A stretch of DNA of 64,000 nucleotides from Cinclus cinclus. Its lineage: Eukaryota; Chordata; Aves; Passeriformes; Cinclidae. The stretch is taken from contig NC_085046.1 of assembly GCF_963662255.1 (NCBI RefSeq), positions 52,050,570 through 52,114,569 of the forward strand, read 5' to 3'. The notes beneath the pieces are model-generated. The model was not told the DNA's origin. It made no database searches and worked only from the letters and a program-made list of their open reading frames with translations. The translations under genes were made by a program, and so were the position numbers. Shown piece after piece: positions 48,075 to 60,727 of the stretch (positions are counted from its first letter, which is position 1; each line of letters begins with the position of its first letter).

Positions 48075-51000
48075 GTAAGAGCAGAATAGACAATTCTCAT
48101 CTGGGAGTTCAGATGAATATATAAAAATTTGCTTCTTCTTTCAAACCTTTACAAGAGGATAACAGCTACAATAATCCCAAATCACAAACTGCTCTGCCTG
48201 CCCTTCACGCCTTTTTCTTAAAATCAGTGATCGCTGTTAAAGCTTTAACAAAAAGGATTTCAGAGGCATTTTCAAGGCTGCTGAACTTCGGTTCCCATCA
48301 TACTGGAAAAAAGTCATACTGTAAATGATATAACAGTATACTGGCCACTGTCCAAAAGCATTTTCTCTACCTTTTCCTAATCGGCTGTAAGAAAGCAGAG
48401 AGAGCTGATGAGAAGAATAGGAGAAGTTTTTCATGCTCTCATGCTGTGACTAAGGAATGCCTCCCATATTGCAGGAGCACCCACCTTGGCTGGGTTGCAG
48501 GCAGCCCTGCCAGGCTCACCACAGGTCCCCTCTGAACTGGGACAAGGGGGATGGTGGCTGCCACCAACTGCTAAGGGAGCTCTTCCCCACTGACAGCCAG
48601 CACAAGTGGCTCCTCTTACCAAGGGAGATGAATCCTGCATGACACAGAAGGAGCTGAGAAAGGCAAATAGCTGAAGAGGATAATTTATTCTATACCAATA
48701 TATCATCATACCATCACTCCTCTGCTCTTGAGCTTTCTGTGCTACTGCTGCGTATTTCCTGCATTAAATCCAGGGTACTCTTTAGCAATTAACAAAAAAA
48801 AATTAAAAAGGCTCTATACCCAAATATTCTTGCAAAATTTAGCAGCAAAGCAGGAATATTTAGCAGCAAAACAAACAATGGAGTAAGTCCAAAGAAACCC
48901 GTCACCCAGCAACAGTGTTCCTCCCCAGCGCAGTAACAAGTGTGACACTACATCTCAAAACTGCTAACACTCACTGAGATAAGCCTGAGGGAAGTGAGGC
49001 TTACCTCTGCTTTGTGCAACATCACTAAGGCCAAGCAAAGTAGTGCAGAAGCAAGCTAAAAGGCAGAAATTAGGAATTATCTTCCCTTCAAGAAAATTTC
49101 TCATGGCATGTCTAGGCATTGCAGAATGAGTACAAACACCTTCTCCCGTGATTTATAAAGAATTTCAGTAAGCCTTCTGCATTTTCCCTGAAGTTTTCAA
49201 ACTCTCGTTATCACAAATATGAATGACTCACATCAAAAATTAAAATATTTTGTAGTTAATGTCGCAGGTAATAGCATAACAGATGCAGGAGGCTTTCCTG
49301 AAGCAATCTCAGCCTGGTGTTTTAAAGTGTACTGCCTGAAGTGCCACCTATACCTTAAGAGTAGCAGAAACCTCACAGGTAAGTATTTAATCTGAAAATA
49401 CTGTTGTCAAGGTTAGTTCACTTTTGCATACTCAGCAGTTGAACCATGAGTGTCTATGAGCCTGGCTGCTGGAAGAATCCCCCTTGTACACATGAACATA
49501 CATACACACCCTCACCAGCAGACCTTCACCCTGCTCAGTGAGAGAGGTGAGCACAAGGAGACTGCTGGTGCCGTCTGTGTTTCTGTGAGTGTTCTGTCTG
49601 TGATCTGTACATCTGGACATGTACCATATGCACATACATATACATGGTGTGTATGTCTGCCCTGCATGTATGTGCTGGGAATACATTTTAAGCCTAAACA
49701 CTGATCAGGACTATGGAAGTCTTGCCTCTTTCAGGCTGTTGCATTCAGCTTGATCTTTTCCTCTAACAAAAAACTTGGCTGGACTTGTTGCCAGATGAAA
49801 AAATTGTCTGCACCTGGTGAGTTAACACAATGTTTATTCTTCAAAAACCATTGGCCTATGGAACTGCATACCCATTCTGTAAGAAGAACTGGAAAGCAAC
49901 CATCCCAGCTGTGCCAAATTTTAGCAGTTTACTAGGCAGTCAGGTATGACTTTGGGGTCGCTGACCATCAGGGACCACCAAAAAGACCCCAGGACAAAAG
50001 AACATATATGTAAAGGGGAGAAAAAATACGTTAATGATTTCTGGGAAAATATTATAGTATGTATGTTTATTCTGGGAAAATCAATGAATATATGTAAATA
50101 ATACATATATATATATGCATAAAATACAGTATATAAACAGGACCTTTTCTGTATAAAGAATGACATCTTAATGCTATACTGTCATTTAAGAGTTGTTATT
50201 TTTGCTGATATTTGGTAACAGACTGAGGAAGTTTTCCAAAGCTCCCTTCAAATGGATTTGTTCTTTAGATATCATACAAAATATTTTCTCTCTTACTGCA
50301 GCAGAGCCCTGAGATGAGGGTTGCAGAACCTTTCTCAACAAAAGTTTACTGGGAAGTACCAGATAGACAACAGCAGTCACTGTAAAACCATCAAGCTGAA
50401 AACTGGAGGCTTCTCTCAGCCCTAACTTTCTGATTTCAAATATCCAGAGATCTGGTGGATGCTGTACTCAGGGTGTTGGTACATGCTACAACCTGTGCCA
50501 CCACATCTTGCTCTCATCATCTCCCCTTAGCAGGAAACATATGCCTAGAGCACAGTGAGCAGAAGCTGAACAGAGTGGATTCTGTTAGTGTCATTATTTA
50601 AAAAGGAAAAACTCACAAATACTCCATTTTTGGCAGCCTATTCAAAAGCATAAATACATTTTTTTCTGCAGGAAACTAGTTATGTGCTTTAATTTCTCTG
50701 TATGCTGAAGTAACCCCAGAAGGAGGCCCTGCACAGTTTCCCAATTGAAGATCTTAAATAAAAAGGCAAAAAAAATATTGTTTGAATTCAGTTAGCATGA
50801 TGGATTATTTTTGCTCTGCTTTTACTCCAATATAGAGAGAAAAGTAAAGTTTCTGCAAGAAAAAGACAGTCAGAAAGGTAACCCCTAACACTCTTTGTCA
50901 CTTTTCTTCAAAACATTAATTGAACATAAAATGAGAATCAGAAATTTTCTCAAAGACCTGCCAAGACCATTTACAGTTTCCACATTTCAGAGGAAAACAG

Positions 51001-54000
51001 CAGCACATGGAAGTAATAGAGCAATTTGCAAATGTACATTTTCCTTGAGAGCTGTTTGTTATAGACCTAATTATCTACCCTGATCAGCACACCTCTTCAT
51101 CTGTCCCACCTATCTCTCTGGCTATCACAACCCAGGCCACAGCCTTCTGACAGGCACATCGGCTCTGCTGAGTGAGTTATAACTTCAAGGTACCAACTCT
51201 CACAGAGGTTTGCCAGCACAAAACAATCTCTCATCCTGACTGGCACCGCTGTACTTTGGAAATAGCCAGAGGGGGACTTTTGTTCCTGGCTTTTAAATGC
51301 CACTTGGAACAATATGCCTGCATTGTTTTACATTTATATGCAGGTTCACCAATTAAATTATGGTTTTCCAGCTGACTGCCAAAGTTGAAGTTGATATAGT
51401 TACATTGATATATGGACAGATGCTGTGTTAAGCTGCCAAACAAGCACCTTTACTCTAACCAGCAGATGGCTGATAATAAAGAACTGCAGTTGTAACAGAT
51501 ATGCTGCCTCCAGCATTAATACCTGAGCAGGAGGAAAACTTTTATTTAAACACAGTTCTGCTAACCCTGGAGTCTGCCCTGGTCCCAACACCCATCACAT
51601 GGCAGCTTTCCAGAGCCTGCAAATCCATACTTGAAGCAAAATCATCTCACAAAAGTAATATAAAACCATGAGAAGTACTGAAAAAATCTGAAGATCTGGT
51701 TTTAATATGTGACATGTTCCACACTATGGAGGATTGAAACAGAAGTTCCGTGATGTACATGCGCAGCTAAGAATGACCACTTCATCCTGTTCTCTTGCCT
51801 GTAGTTGCCCTTTGTGATTTGGTTGCTAGTCTGAAGAGGAAAAACACTTTTAAAATAGCTTCTCTACATATCTCTGGGTCCTGTCTTCAGCCAGACCCAT
51901 TTTGTTTGAAACTCAAATTACATTTCAATATACCTATGCTGCTAAGTTTCAAACTATCCAAGAAAGTAGCCTGCTTAGGGGCACCTGAAAAATTAACTAG
52001 AGATGGATATGAAGGACTCCCGTTTTATAAAAAAAAATATTAAACCCTTACTTATAAAAAGTTTCCAGGGACTGCTCTGGACTGATTTACAGAATGTCTT
52101 GTGAAACTTCTGGTAGGTAAATAAATAATTGCATATAACTGCAGCCTCATTGCTGTTACTATTTAAGCAGAAGGCTGCTTATATGTGGCTAATTAGCATA
52201 CGCCTAAAGCAGAGAGAGCCACAAAATGTCCCCAGAATTTCTTTCAGGCTTTAATGTTCTGTAAGTTTTTGAAAGTAGATTTGACACAGAGAGAAGGGAG
52301 AGGGGGGAAAAGGGGGAGAGGGGAGATTTTAACAAGCAACAAGTCAATTAATTTGGAGTCAAGTCCATTCAGGAGAACAAACTGTTTTGGAGCTATCGGT
52401 GATTCACAGATTCTCATTTTCCAGGTGACCAAACAACAGTACTGCTACACTACCAATCTGTGCCTGAGAAAAATAATCCCGAATAAAGCTAAAAATGGTA
52501 CTAACTCAAAAAAGAAAAAAAAAAAAGCATGAAACATCCTCCACCACATTTTTGACTTAACATCTGCATAAACACTAAAGCTATAATGAAGCTGAACTCT
52601 GCCAGGTCCCTGGGGACCATGAACCATGTCCCCTAGCTTCCCTGCAGAGCAGTAAAGCCCCCAAAGTAAAGTCTCTGTGCAGCTAAGTGTATGAACACTA
52701 ATTACTGAGACTCTGCTTAAAAACCTATTTCTTACAAAGGAATTGCTGTTTTGTGCTGACTCTTACATTGCTTAAAATTGACAGCTTTCTGTGTCTTTTA
52801 AAAAAATAACAATTGGAGAACTACTTATCCGTACCTTCATTTCTGGGAAAACTGCTCAGAGCTAATCAAAAGAGGTGTAGATGACAGGACAGCACATTAG
52901 ACATGCCCAAGAATCTCAGCCCATTCCCTTCCCTCACTTAGGCTGGCCATTTTGTTTTTTGCTGTGTCACCTACTGAGAGAAGAGGCTTCTCCACCTCAC
53001 TTGATAGACTGATATCTAAATTCTAATTTAGAATTAATTAGGATAAATCCTAATGCCAGAAGAGGTTTCCAACCTTTTGCTATAACATGACTTCAAGTGA
53101 TTAATGAACAATTATAGAAAAATGTTCTGAAACATTTTCTCAATTACTGCATTTGACCCTGCATTTTCCTGCCAATTACTGCAGTCCTTTCTACAAGCTC
53201 TTTCTTCTTCAGAGGGCAGAGCTGGGCTGGGCAGAAGCAGGAAAGCTGTGTTTACAGGCTATATTCTTACTTTCCCACAGAAGTTCACTGGCTGACCCAA
53301 GGCAATTATGCCCTTTTCCTATCAGTCCCAGTTCCAGAACAGTGGGAACCTCACTCTTCTGTAAAGCACTATCAGACCTACTGACAATAAGTGCAATGGA
53401 AGAAACAGGTATTATGACAACCTTTCTTCTTCACTACAGGACATCCCACACAGATCAGACATCTAGAAAATATGACTATAACTAAAGTTTGCACTGAAAT
53501 ATCTATATAAAACAATACCCTACCATAAACAACAAAACAATAGGTTTTTTCTTTTCCTTCTCTTGTTAATTTAATCTGAAACTAAAATCTTAAAAGAATT
53601 CTATGCTTGCCTAGCTTTAATTGCAAGTAATCCCATTTATCTCAGTGAGAATAGTCCTACAAGCCCATTAAGAAAGAAGAGCTCTTGCTGTTGACTGTAA
53701 TATTAGTATGCACAAGAACAAAACACATATCCAGCTACAAGTATGTTTTTTTAATATCCTAATGGACTCAACCCAACAGACGATACCTATCTTCCGGTGC
53801 ACTAAAGGTCACTGCATCCCAGATCTCTAACAGGCTGACCTATTTTGAGAATTCCCCAAAAGAAAAAAGCACTCCTACTACACACTGCAGTCACTATAAA
53901 GATACTGCTTACCATGGCTGATGAAACCCTCTGCCTGCACTGCTAGCATGACAGCAACTCAACACTGAAGGCCTGCCTCATACTCTCTTCAAAGAAAACA

Positions 54001-55422
54001 ATATACACACAGAATTTAGCTACTCAGACAAGTGTCCTTTTTTCAGCTGATTTTCTCCCTTCTAAAACAAATTGAGGGTGATATAAAACTGTTTTTTTCA
54101 TTAATAACTAGATTGACATAACTTCGGAAATAGATAGACTTTTGCATAATGTAGTAATCTTAAAAATTATGCCCTATCACCTTCGTAATTTTATCAGTCT
54201 ACCACTCACTAGGGCCTGAAAAATGCAATGGTTGCTATCCATTCCATTATCTTTTGGAAATCTATCAATGTCATAAATTGCTTGAGAGCAAGGAAAAACA
54301 AAAGGTTTTGAAAGAGAAGTAATGATATCAGTTACTCCCTCCTAACTTTAGAGCTCAGTAGTTTTCATCTTAATGAGCAACACAACACTCAAGAATCACA
54401 GAGGCCAGCCTCTCTCTCCTGAAGAGTTAGTTTGCAATTCAGTGTGCTTTAGCAGTCAAATAATTGCGAAGTGCTACTCATCTGTTAAAACTGTCCTAAG
54501 AAAGCAAACACTTTTTCTGAGGCATAAGCCACTAGAGACAGTATTCGGTATCATACCTAAAACCTGAATAAAAAGTAAAAAAAAAACAAAAAAATTAAGA
54601 AGGTTACAGAAAACCTCTAAAAGCATATTTCCCGCAGTACTGCAACTGCACATTAGGTTCTGTGCAAAGTTCTTTAGGAAGAACAATGCTTTATTTGTGT
54701 ATAACCGAATACAATGCAAAAGCAAACCCCACGTCTCCCAGTTCCCAGGTTTACCCACATCAGATCCTGTGATTCCTTCAAGAAGACATGTCATTTTATA
54801 CACCAAGAAGACAGCTAAAATACCACTAGTTTTGATTTAACAGTACAGTCGGTCAGATCTGAGCATGCCAAAACATAAACCTTCAAGCATGCCAAGGTAC
54901 AAGGCTCACACTCAGGGTTAATAAACAAGTAAAAGAACGACGTACAAATTGGCTCCTGTTTACAATTGCCCCTTTACAGATTCACCATCACCAGATCTAT
55001 TGCTGCATAAAGTCTCCAAAAGGACCCCAAGAAACTGTCATCAGGTCGGTCCAACTTCAAGCAAAGTAGAAGATTCTACTTGGCTAAAGCCACTCCAAAG
55101 CTGCCTATATTAAAAACATGTCTGAAGAAAGATGAACATATATTTCAACTCCTGAAGATGAATGTGCAATGGGTACAAAACTCATAATAAATTACAAACC
55201 AACTTGATGACTGAGTTCACACAGTGTCACTAGCTGCAGAGGGTACAGGATGGATTGTGCCAGGATATTAATGGCATCATGGCTTCTACATACTTTGTTA
55301 AATCTCATCCATTTGGGACCAGTGAAGCTGTTGGCAACTTTAAAGACCCTCTCCAAAAATCTATGTAAAAATAACTATAATTGGGTAATAAACTTAAGCA
55401 CCACCGCTGCCTTCTTTATTTC
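48075..55422. other. Intergenic or intronic DNA, no supported gene
   Basis: No exon chain, RNA gene or clear repeat could be supported. Small (AT)n at about 50103-50116, a G-rich purine run at 52283-52326 and A-runs near 52508 only. Confidence 0.5.
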
Positions 55423-56222
55423 TGTTTTGGTTTGAAAAAGACAGGTGTGTGCTAGGGAAGAGTAGGGCCTTCCCTCGAAATGGAGCCAATAAATTTCTCC
55501 TTCTGAATTAGCATAATTTTGGAATTAAGGGGGCTCTGAGGCAAAGATATGGGGATAGGCCTATCAGTTTGATATATATACGTATATGTATATACAACAA
55601 GGCAAACAAAACAACAACAGCTATGAAATTAACAACAAACAGAACAGGAACCCAGTAACATTTCTTTCAGTTGGGGACACCTTTCCCCTGTGGTGCAGTT
55701 CCCATCCCAGCTGGCAGTCAGTGCCAGCAGCTCCCGGTGGACAGAGGCAGATGCAGAGATCCCACGGGGCTGCAGGAGTGTTGGGGGTGATGGAGGCTGC
55801 GTCCCAATGGGAAGGGTGGAGGAAAGGCTCTGCTCATGGATCCTCAGGGACAGTGTCGGTCCTGGTGTTCAAACAGGATGCTTGGAGGTGGCAGGCTGAG
55901 GAAGGAGAGCGTCCAAGCAGGGATGCGGGGTCCCACACCAGAAGAGGCAGCTCCCTGGCATTGGGATGGCAGGGCAAGGTTTTCCAGCAGTTTTCTTCTG
56001 AGAGCCAAAACAAGTGAGAGAGCGAGCAACTGTCCCCAACTCTCCTTTACTTGCTTCTGATTTCACAGTGTTCCCCCTCTTCCCCCCACCTCGCTGTTCA
56101 AGAGAAACTCCAAAAAAGAACAGGGAGCGTCCCCCTATCACTAGCCATCAGTACTTCTTAGCATGTTGATGGGAAAAAATTCCACAGACAGAGAGGGGAG
56201 GAAAAAAACCTAACCCCCACCA
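55423..56222 (-). repeat. 3' LTR of the ERV-L-like element
   Basis: About 800 bp, minus strand TGGTGGGGGTTAGG... to ...CCAAAACA. It matches 20575-21331 nearly throughout, including the ATATATACGTATATG block. The purine-rich GGGAAAAATTTGGGTGG just outside (about 56228-56245) is a candidate polypurine tract. Confidence 0.85.
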
Positions 56223-56401
56223 TTGTCCACCCAAATTTTTCCCATACCAACATGCTACATCAAGTTAAAACTTTTAAACTATATACATACATGCAGTTAC
56301 AGATACAAGCACAGTATTATAGGTAGTTCCCCCTAAAACAAGGTCTCCTTGGGGTATGCATCAGGTTTCTCCATCTTTTGTATCACCTACCAGACATAAC
56401 C

Positions 56402-57100
56402 TTAAGCGAAAACAATCCTACAGATTGGATTGTCTTTGCTGGAGGCAGAGTTTACCCAATAAGTTTTTCCTAGCATACTTCTCATGTGCACCACTGGAAC
56501 CTTATCTCCATCTGGTGTTCTCAAGGGCTCAGACTGGGCAGGGCCTGCTCGATTAGTGGAACCTCGGGTGTTCACTAACCATGTGGCCTTTGGTAAAATG
56601 ATTTCCCAGTTCCTGAAAGTCCCCCCACCCAGTGCCTTCAAGGTGGTTTTAAGTAGCCCATTGCACCGTTCCACTTTCCCAGCCGCTGGTGCGTGATAAG
56701 GAATGTGGTACACCCACTCGATGCCGTGTTCTCTGGCCCAGGTGTTTATGAGGCTGTTCTTGAAATGAGTTTTATTGTTTGACTCAATTCTCTCAGGGGT
56801 ACCATGTCTCCAAAGGACTTGTTTTTCCAGGCCCAGGATGGTGTTGCGGGCAGTAGCATGAGGCACAGGGTAGGTCTCCAACCATCCAGTGGTGGCTACT
56901 ACCATGGTCAGCACGTAGCGCTTCCCTTGGTGTGTCTGAGGCAGTGTGATGTAGTCAATCTGCCAGGCCTCCCCATACTTATATTTGGACCACCGCCCCC
57001 CATACCAGAGGGGCTTCACTCGCTTGGCTTGCTTGATGGCAGCACATGTCTCACAGTCATGGATAACCTGGGAAATACTGTCCATGGTGAGATCCACCCC
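56402..57100 (-). pseudogene. ERV-L-like integrase core segment
   Basis: Starts just after the second TGA and includes CETC of the zinc finger and the DDE core. The second catalytic Asp is replaced by Asn, so the enzyme is predicted inactive even apart from the stops. The C-terminal end stops at TAA 180 bases before the LTR. Confidence 0.85.
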
Positions 57101-57103
57101 TCA

Positions 57104-58051
57104 GTCTCGTGCCCACTTATAGGTAGCATCTCTGCCTTGATGACCTGAGGCATTGTGGGCCCATCGAGCCAGGAACAACTCTCCCTTGTGTTGCCAGTCT
57201 AAGTCTATCTGTGACACCTCTATCCTTGCAGCCTGATCTACTTGCTCATTGTGTCGGTGCTCCTCATTAGCCCAAGTCTTGGGGACATGGGCATCTACAT
57301 GACGGACCTTTACGGGTAGCTTCTCTACCCAACTGGCAATGTCTTTCCACTCATCAGCAGCCCAGATTGGTTTTCCCCTACGTTGCCAGTTAGCTTTTTT
57401 CCATCTTTCCAGCCAGCCCCACAGAGCATTGGCTACCATCCATGAATCAGTGTAAAGGTAAAGCTTTGGCCACTTCTCTCTTTCAGCAATGTCCAGGGCC
57501 AGCTGAACGGCTTTGAGTTCAGCAAGTTGACTTGATCCACCTTCTCCTTCAGTAGCTTGTGCAACCTGTCGTGTGGGGCTCCATACGGCTGCTTTCCACT
57601 TGCAGTTCATCCCCACGATGCGACAGGAACCGTCAGTGAAAAGAGCGTAGTGAGTTTCATCTGCTGGCAGTTGGTTGTATGGCGGGGCTTCGTCAGCCCA
57701 GGTCACTTGTTCTTGCTCCTCTTCATCGGCAAGACCAAAATTTTCACCTTCTGGACACTTTTTAATTATTTCCAACATCCCAGGGCGATTTGGGTTTCCG
57801 ATACGGGCGTGCTGCATGATGACAGCGATCCACTTGCTCCATGTGGCATCGGTGGCATGGTGGGTAGAGGGGACCTTCCCTTTAAACATCCACCCCAGCA
57901 CTGGTAGTCGGGGTGCCAGGAGGAGCTGTGCTTCTGTGCCAATCAACTCTGAGGCAGCTTGAACTCCTTCATAAGCAGCCAAGATCTCCTTCTCTGTTGG
58001 GGTGTAGTTGGCTTCAGACCCTCTGTAACTTTGGCTCCAGAATCCCAGAGG
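57104..58051 (-). pseudogene. ERV-L-like RNase H and integrase N-terminal segment
   Basis: Between the two TGA codons. The frame continues straight after the first stop with connection-domain sequence (YTPTEKEIL), so no bases seem to be lost. RNase H acidic motifs are conserved, and the integrase zinc-finger histidines (WAHNASGH) lie near its end. Confidence 0.85.
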
Positions 58052-59347
58052 TCAGCCCTGGGTCTTACCAGGTACCTTCTGCCAAAGGCTCCAGGACAAG
58101 CCCTTGTTCCCGGCTGCAGAGTAGAGCACATTCTTCACCTCTGGTCCCATCCTGACTGGGGCGAGGGCTACAGCATGAGCAATCTCCTGCTTGATCTGGG
58201 CAAAGGCTTGCTGCTGCTCAGGGCCCCAGTGGAATTCGTTCTTCCAGGTGACGAGGTAGAGAGGGCTGACGATCTGGCTGCACTCAGGAATGTGCATTCT
58301 CCAAAAGCCTATGGCACCTAGGAAAGCTTGTGTTTCCTTCTTGTTGGTTGGTGGAGACATCACTGTGATCTTATTGATGACCTCAGTGGGGATTTGGCGC
58401 CGCCCGTCTTGCCACTTTACTCCCAGGAACTGGATCTCTCGGGCAGGACCTTTGACTTTGCTCCTCTTGATGGCAAAACCGGCTCCCAGCAGAATCTGGA
58501 TGATCTTTTCTCCTTTCTCAAATACTTCCATTGCCGTGTTCCCCCACACAATGATGTCATCAATGTATTGCAGATGTTCTGGAGCTTCACCCTTTTCCAG
58601 TGCAGCCTGGATCAGTCCATGGCAGATGGTGGGGCTATGTTTCCACCCTTGGGGCAGTCGGTTCCAGGTGTACTGCACGCCCCTCCAGGTGAAAGCAAAC
58701 TGAGGCCTGCACTCTGCTGCCAGAGGAATGGAGAAAAATGCATTGGCAATGTCAATGGTGGCGTACCACTTTGCTGCCTTGGACTCCAGCTTGTACTGGA
58801 GTTCCAGCATGTCCGGCACGGCAGCGCTCAGCGGTGGAGTCACTTCATTCAATGCATGATAGTCCACAGTCAATCTCCATTTTCCATCAGACTTACGCAC
58901 AGGCCAGATGGGGCTGTTGAAGGGTGAGTGGGTTTTGCTGACCACCCCTTGGCCCTCCAGCTCACGGATCATCTTGTGGATGGGGATCACGGCATCTCGA
59001 TTTGTCCTGTACTGCCTGTGGTGCACTGTCGAGGTGGCAATTGGCACTTGCTGCTCCTTCACCTTCAGGAGTCCCACTACAGATGGGTTCTCTGACAGTC
59101 CAAGCAAGGTGTTCAATTGCTTAATGCTTTCTGCCTCTACAGCAGCTATTCCAAAAGCCCACCTGAGTCCCTTTGGGTCTTTGTAATAGCCATTCCTGAG
59201 GAAGTCTATGCCTAGAATACACGGTGCCTCTGGGCCAGTCACAATTGGATGTTTCTGCAACTCTCTCCTAGTCAGGCTCACCTCAGCCTCCAGCAGAGTC
59301 AATTCCTGCGATCCCCCGTCACCCCGGCAATGGAAACATAAACGCAA
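58052..59347 (-). pseudogene. ERV-L-like reverse transcriptase segment
   Basis: 431 codons between the element's truncation and the first TGA. Fingers/palm motifs are in order: PIWPVRKSDGKWRLTVDY, TIDIANAFFSIPLA, LPQGWKHSP, YIDDIIVWG and the thumb-like FLGVKWQ. This part looks intact at its active site. Confidence 0.88.
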
Positions 59348-59413
59348 TTCTAAAATGACACAGCAGCCCTGTTCATTACTTTTTTCAGCCTTGCCCCTTT
59401 TTAAAATGTCTGT

Positions 59414-60093
59414 CTAAATACCTTCTTCTCTCCTTACCTTCTTTCTGGTAACTCAAGAAAGCATTTTGAGGTTCTAGGAAAGGAGACTGTAAGATTAATA
59501 TTCATTATTTAACCCCTCCATATCTCAGGAATGACTGTGGCCCCTCCACAAAACACACTGTTTCAAACACAAAATTTCTTTATATATCACTATAAATGTA
59601 AAACACAAGGCACCTTACATTAATATGATAAACACAAACAATACAGGTGGGCATCTGTGAGATGTCACTGCTTTATGGATGCCCATCTAAGACATTAGAT
59701 ACCAAATTTCTGTTCTTCCATCCCATGGTCAGACTTGAGTACATAAAGGCAGAAGCAGAACCTTAGCAGGTCAGAAAATGTGAATGACAACTGTCTTCAA
59801 CAATCCCATCTCAAATCCACTGTTTTTTGTTTAGGATCAAACTGAATTGGACAAAGAATGAAATAGTGTCGCCAAATGACAGTTTGAGTCAAACTTAGAG
59901 ATCACAAGCCATTTGGCTACATTTGCTATAAGGCTGGATGGCTTTTCCTACTGATGGATTTGTTCTGTAGTCTGGAATAGAAAAGTTTACTCCAGACAGG
60001 CATATAAGCAAAAATAAGATAATGTAGGAGCTGGATATTTGAAATAATAATCACGAGCATGCAGCAAAGGAATGCACTTTGTAATTCTTTTTC
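59414..60093. other. Intergenic DNA, no supported gene
   Basis: AT-rich single-copy-looking DNA on the truncated side of the provirus. Confidence 0.5.
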
Positions 60094-60165
60094 TTAGAAC
60101 AGCAGAATGATTTGGCTTGGAAGAAACCTTTAAAGATTATCTAGTCCAATCCCCTGCTACGAGTG
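60094..60165 (-). mobile_element. CR1 3'-end remnant
   Basis: GCAGAATGATTTGGCTTGG then AAAGATTATCTAGTCCAATC is the reverse complement of the CR1 3' terminus. Cut off shortly before the LTR at 60213. Confidence 0.7.
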
Positions 60166-60212
60166 TGATGTTTCCCTTTTTCCAGTCACTGGGGCCTTCA
60201 CCTGATTACCAT

Positions 60213-60727
60213 TGTCCCGGTTTACAATACAAGATACATATTCTATTACCATCTGAGAAGGGTGATCATCCTTATCTCTGTGGGAAATGTCTTCTGTTGA
60301 TGGGCCATAACTGATAAGGGTGATCATCCTTATCTCTGTGGGAAGTATCTTCTGTTAATGGGCCATTGAGTCCTACTGTATAACTGATAAGATTACATCA
60401 TCCCACTGGGAGATGCTCCACCCAGGAGGACTAGCCAAGCCTTTCCTACCTAGATAAAAAACTGAGGTTTAGAATGCCAAAGGCAGCCTTTTTCCACTGG
60501 ATTCCAGAGGAAGAACCAGGCTTTTATCCACATCATCGCTGGACCCTTTGGAGGAAAACTTCACCAGCACCCTGACTGACAGGGTATCAGGTTGTATTCT
60601 GACTCTGTCAGTGGTTTTATTTTTATTATTGCATGTATTTTGTTTTTTTCCTTTTCTTTTATCTTTCCTATTAAAAATTGTATTACTGACTTGAAGTCTC
60701 ACTGGTTTTGCTTTTCAAACCAGTACA
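60213..60727 (+). mobile_element. Solo LTR of a third ERV (ERV-L-type) family
   Basis: About 515 bp from TGTCCCGG to CCAGTACA, flanked by ACCAT and GCCAT (one mismatch), a plausible 5-bp target duplication. Contains CATCATCCCACTGGGAGATG, CCTACCTAGATAAAAAACTG (TATA-like), the CGCTGGACCCTTTGGA block and a poly(A) region TCCTATTAAAAATTG, all in the order known from passerine ERV-L LTRs. An internal tandem duplication is present. Confidence 0.8.
60241..60358. repeat. Tandem duplication inside the solo LTR
   Basis: Two adjacent copies of about 58 bp, each with AAGGGTGATCATCCTTATCT and ending ATGGGCCAT, differing at a few bases. Confidence 0.85.

Larger units (their letters stand above)
56402..59347 (-). 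pseudogene. ERV-L-like pol: protease end, reverse transcriptase, RNase H, integrase
   Basis: One frame from 59347 (open without ATG to 59413) to TAA at 56402-56404. It is interrupted by TGA at 58052-58054 and TGA at 57101-57103, and sequence on both sides of each stop stays in register. The first part has the protease-end GIDFL, then reverse transcriptase with the YIDD active site at 58567-58556 and LPQGWKHSPT. Next comes RNase H with TDGS, QLAELKAV, YTDSW and NEQVDQAA, so its four acidic residues are present. The integrase zinc motif (H-x4-H ... C-x2-C, HDCETC) spans the second stop. In the integrase core the first Asp (WQIDYI) and the Glu (GKVERCN) are present, but the second Asp position reads Asn (ESNNKTHFKN). 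Confidence 0.9.
55423..59413 (-). mobile_element. 5'-truncated ERV-L-like provirus (pol plus 3' LTR)
   Basis: On the minus strand the retained order is end of protease, reverse transcriptase, RNase H, integrase, then directly the 3' LTR, with no envelope gene. That order and the lack of env fit class III (ERV-L) elements. Homology begins near 59400-59340; no gag, primer binding site or 5' LTR follows. The pol frame keeps a single register over 3 kb and is broken only by TGA codons, so the copy is fairly young. It cannot move by itself. Confidence 0.85.

Noticed and set aside
56484..58927. Plus-strand frames across the provirus
   Set aside because: Shadows of the conserved minus-strand pol.
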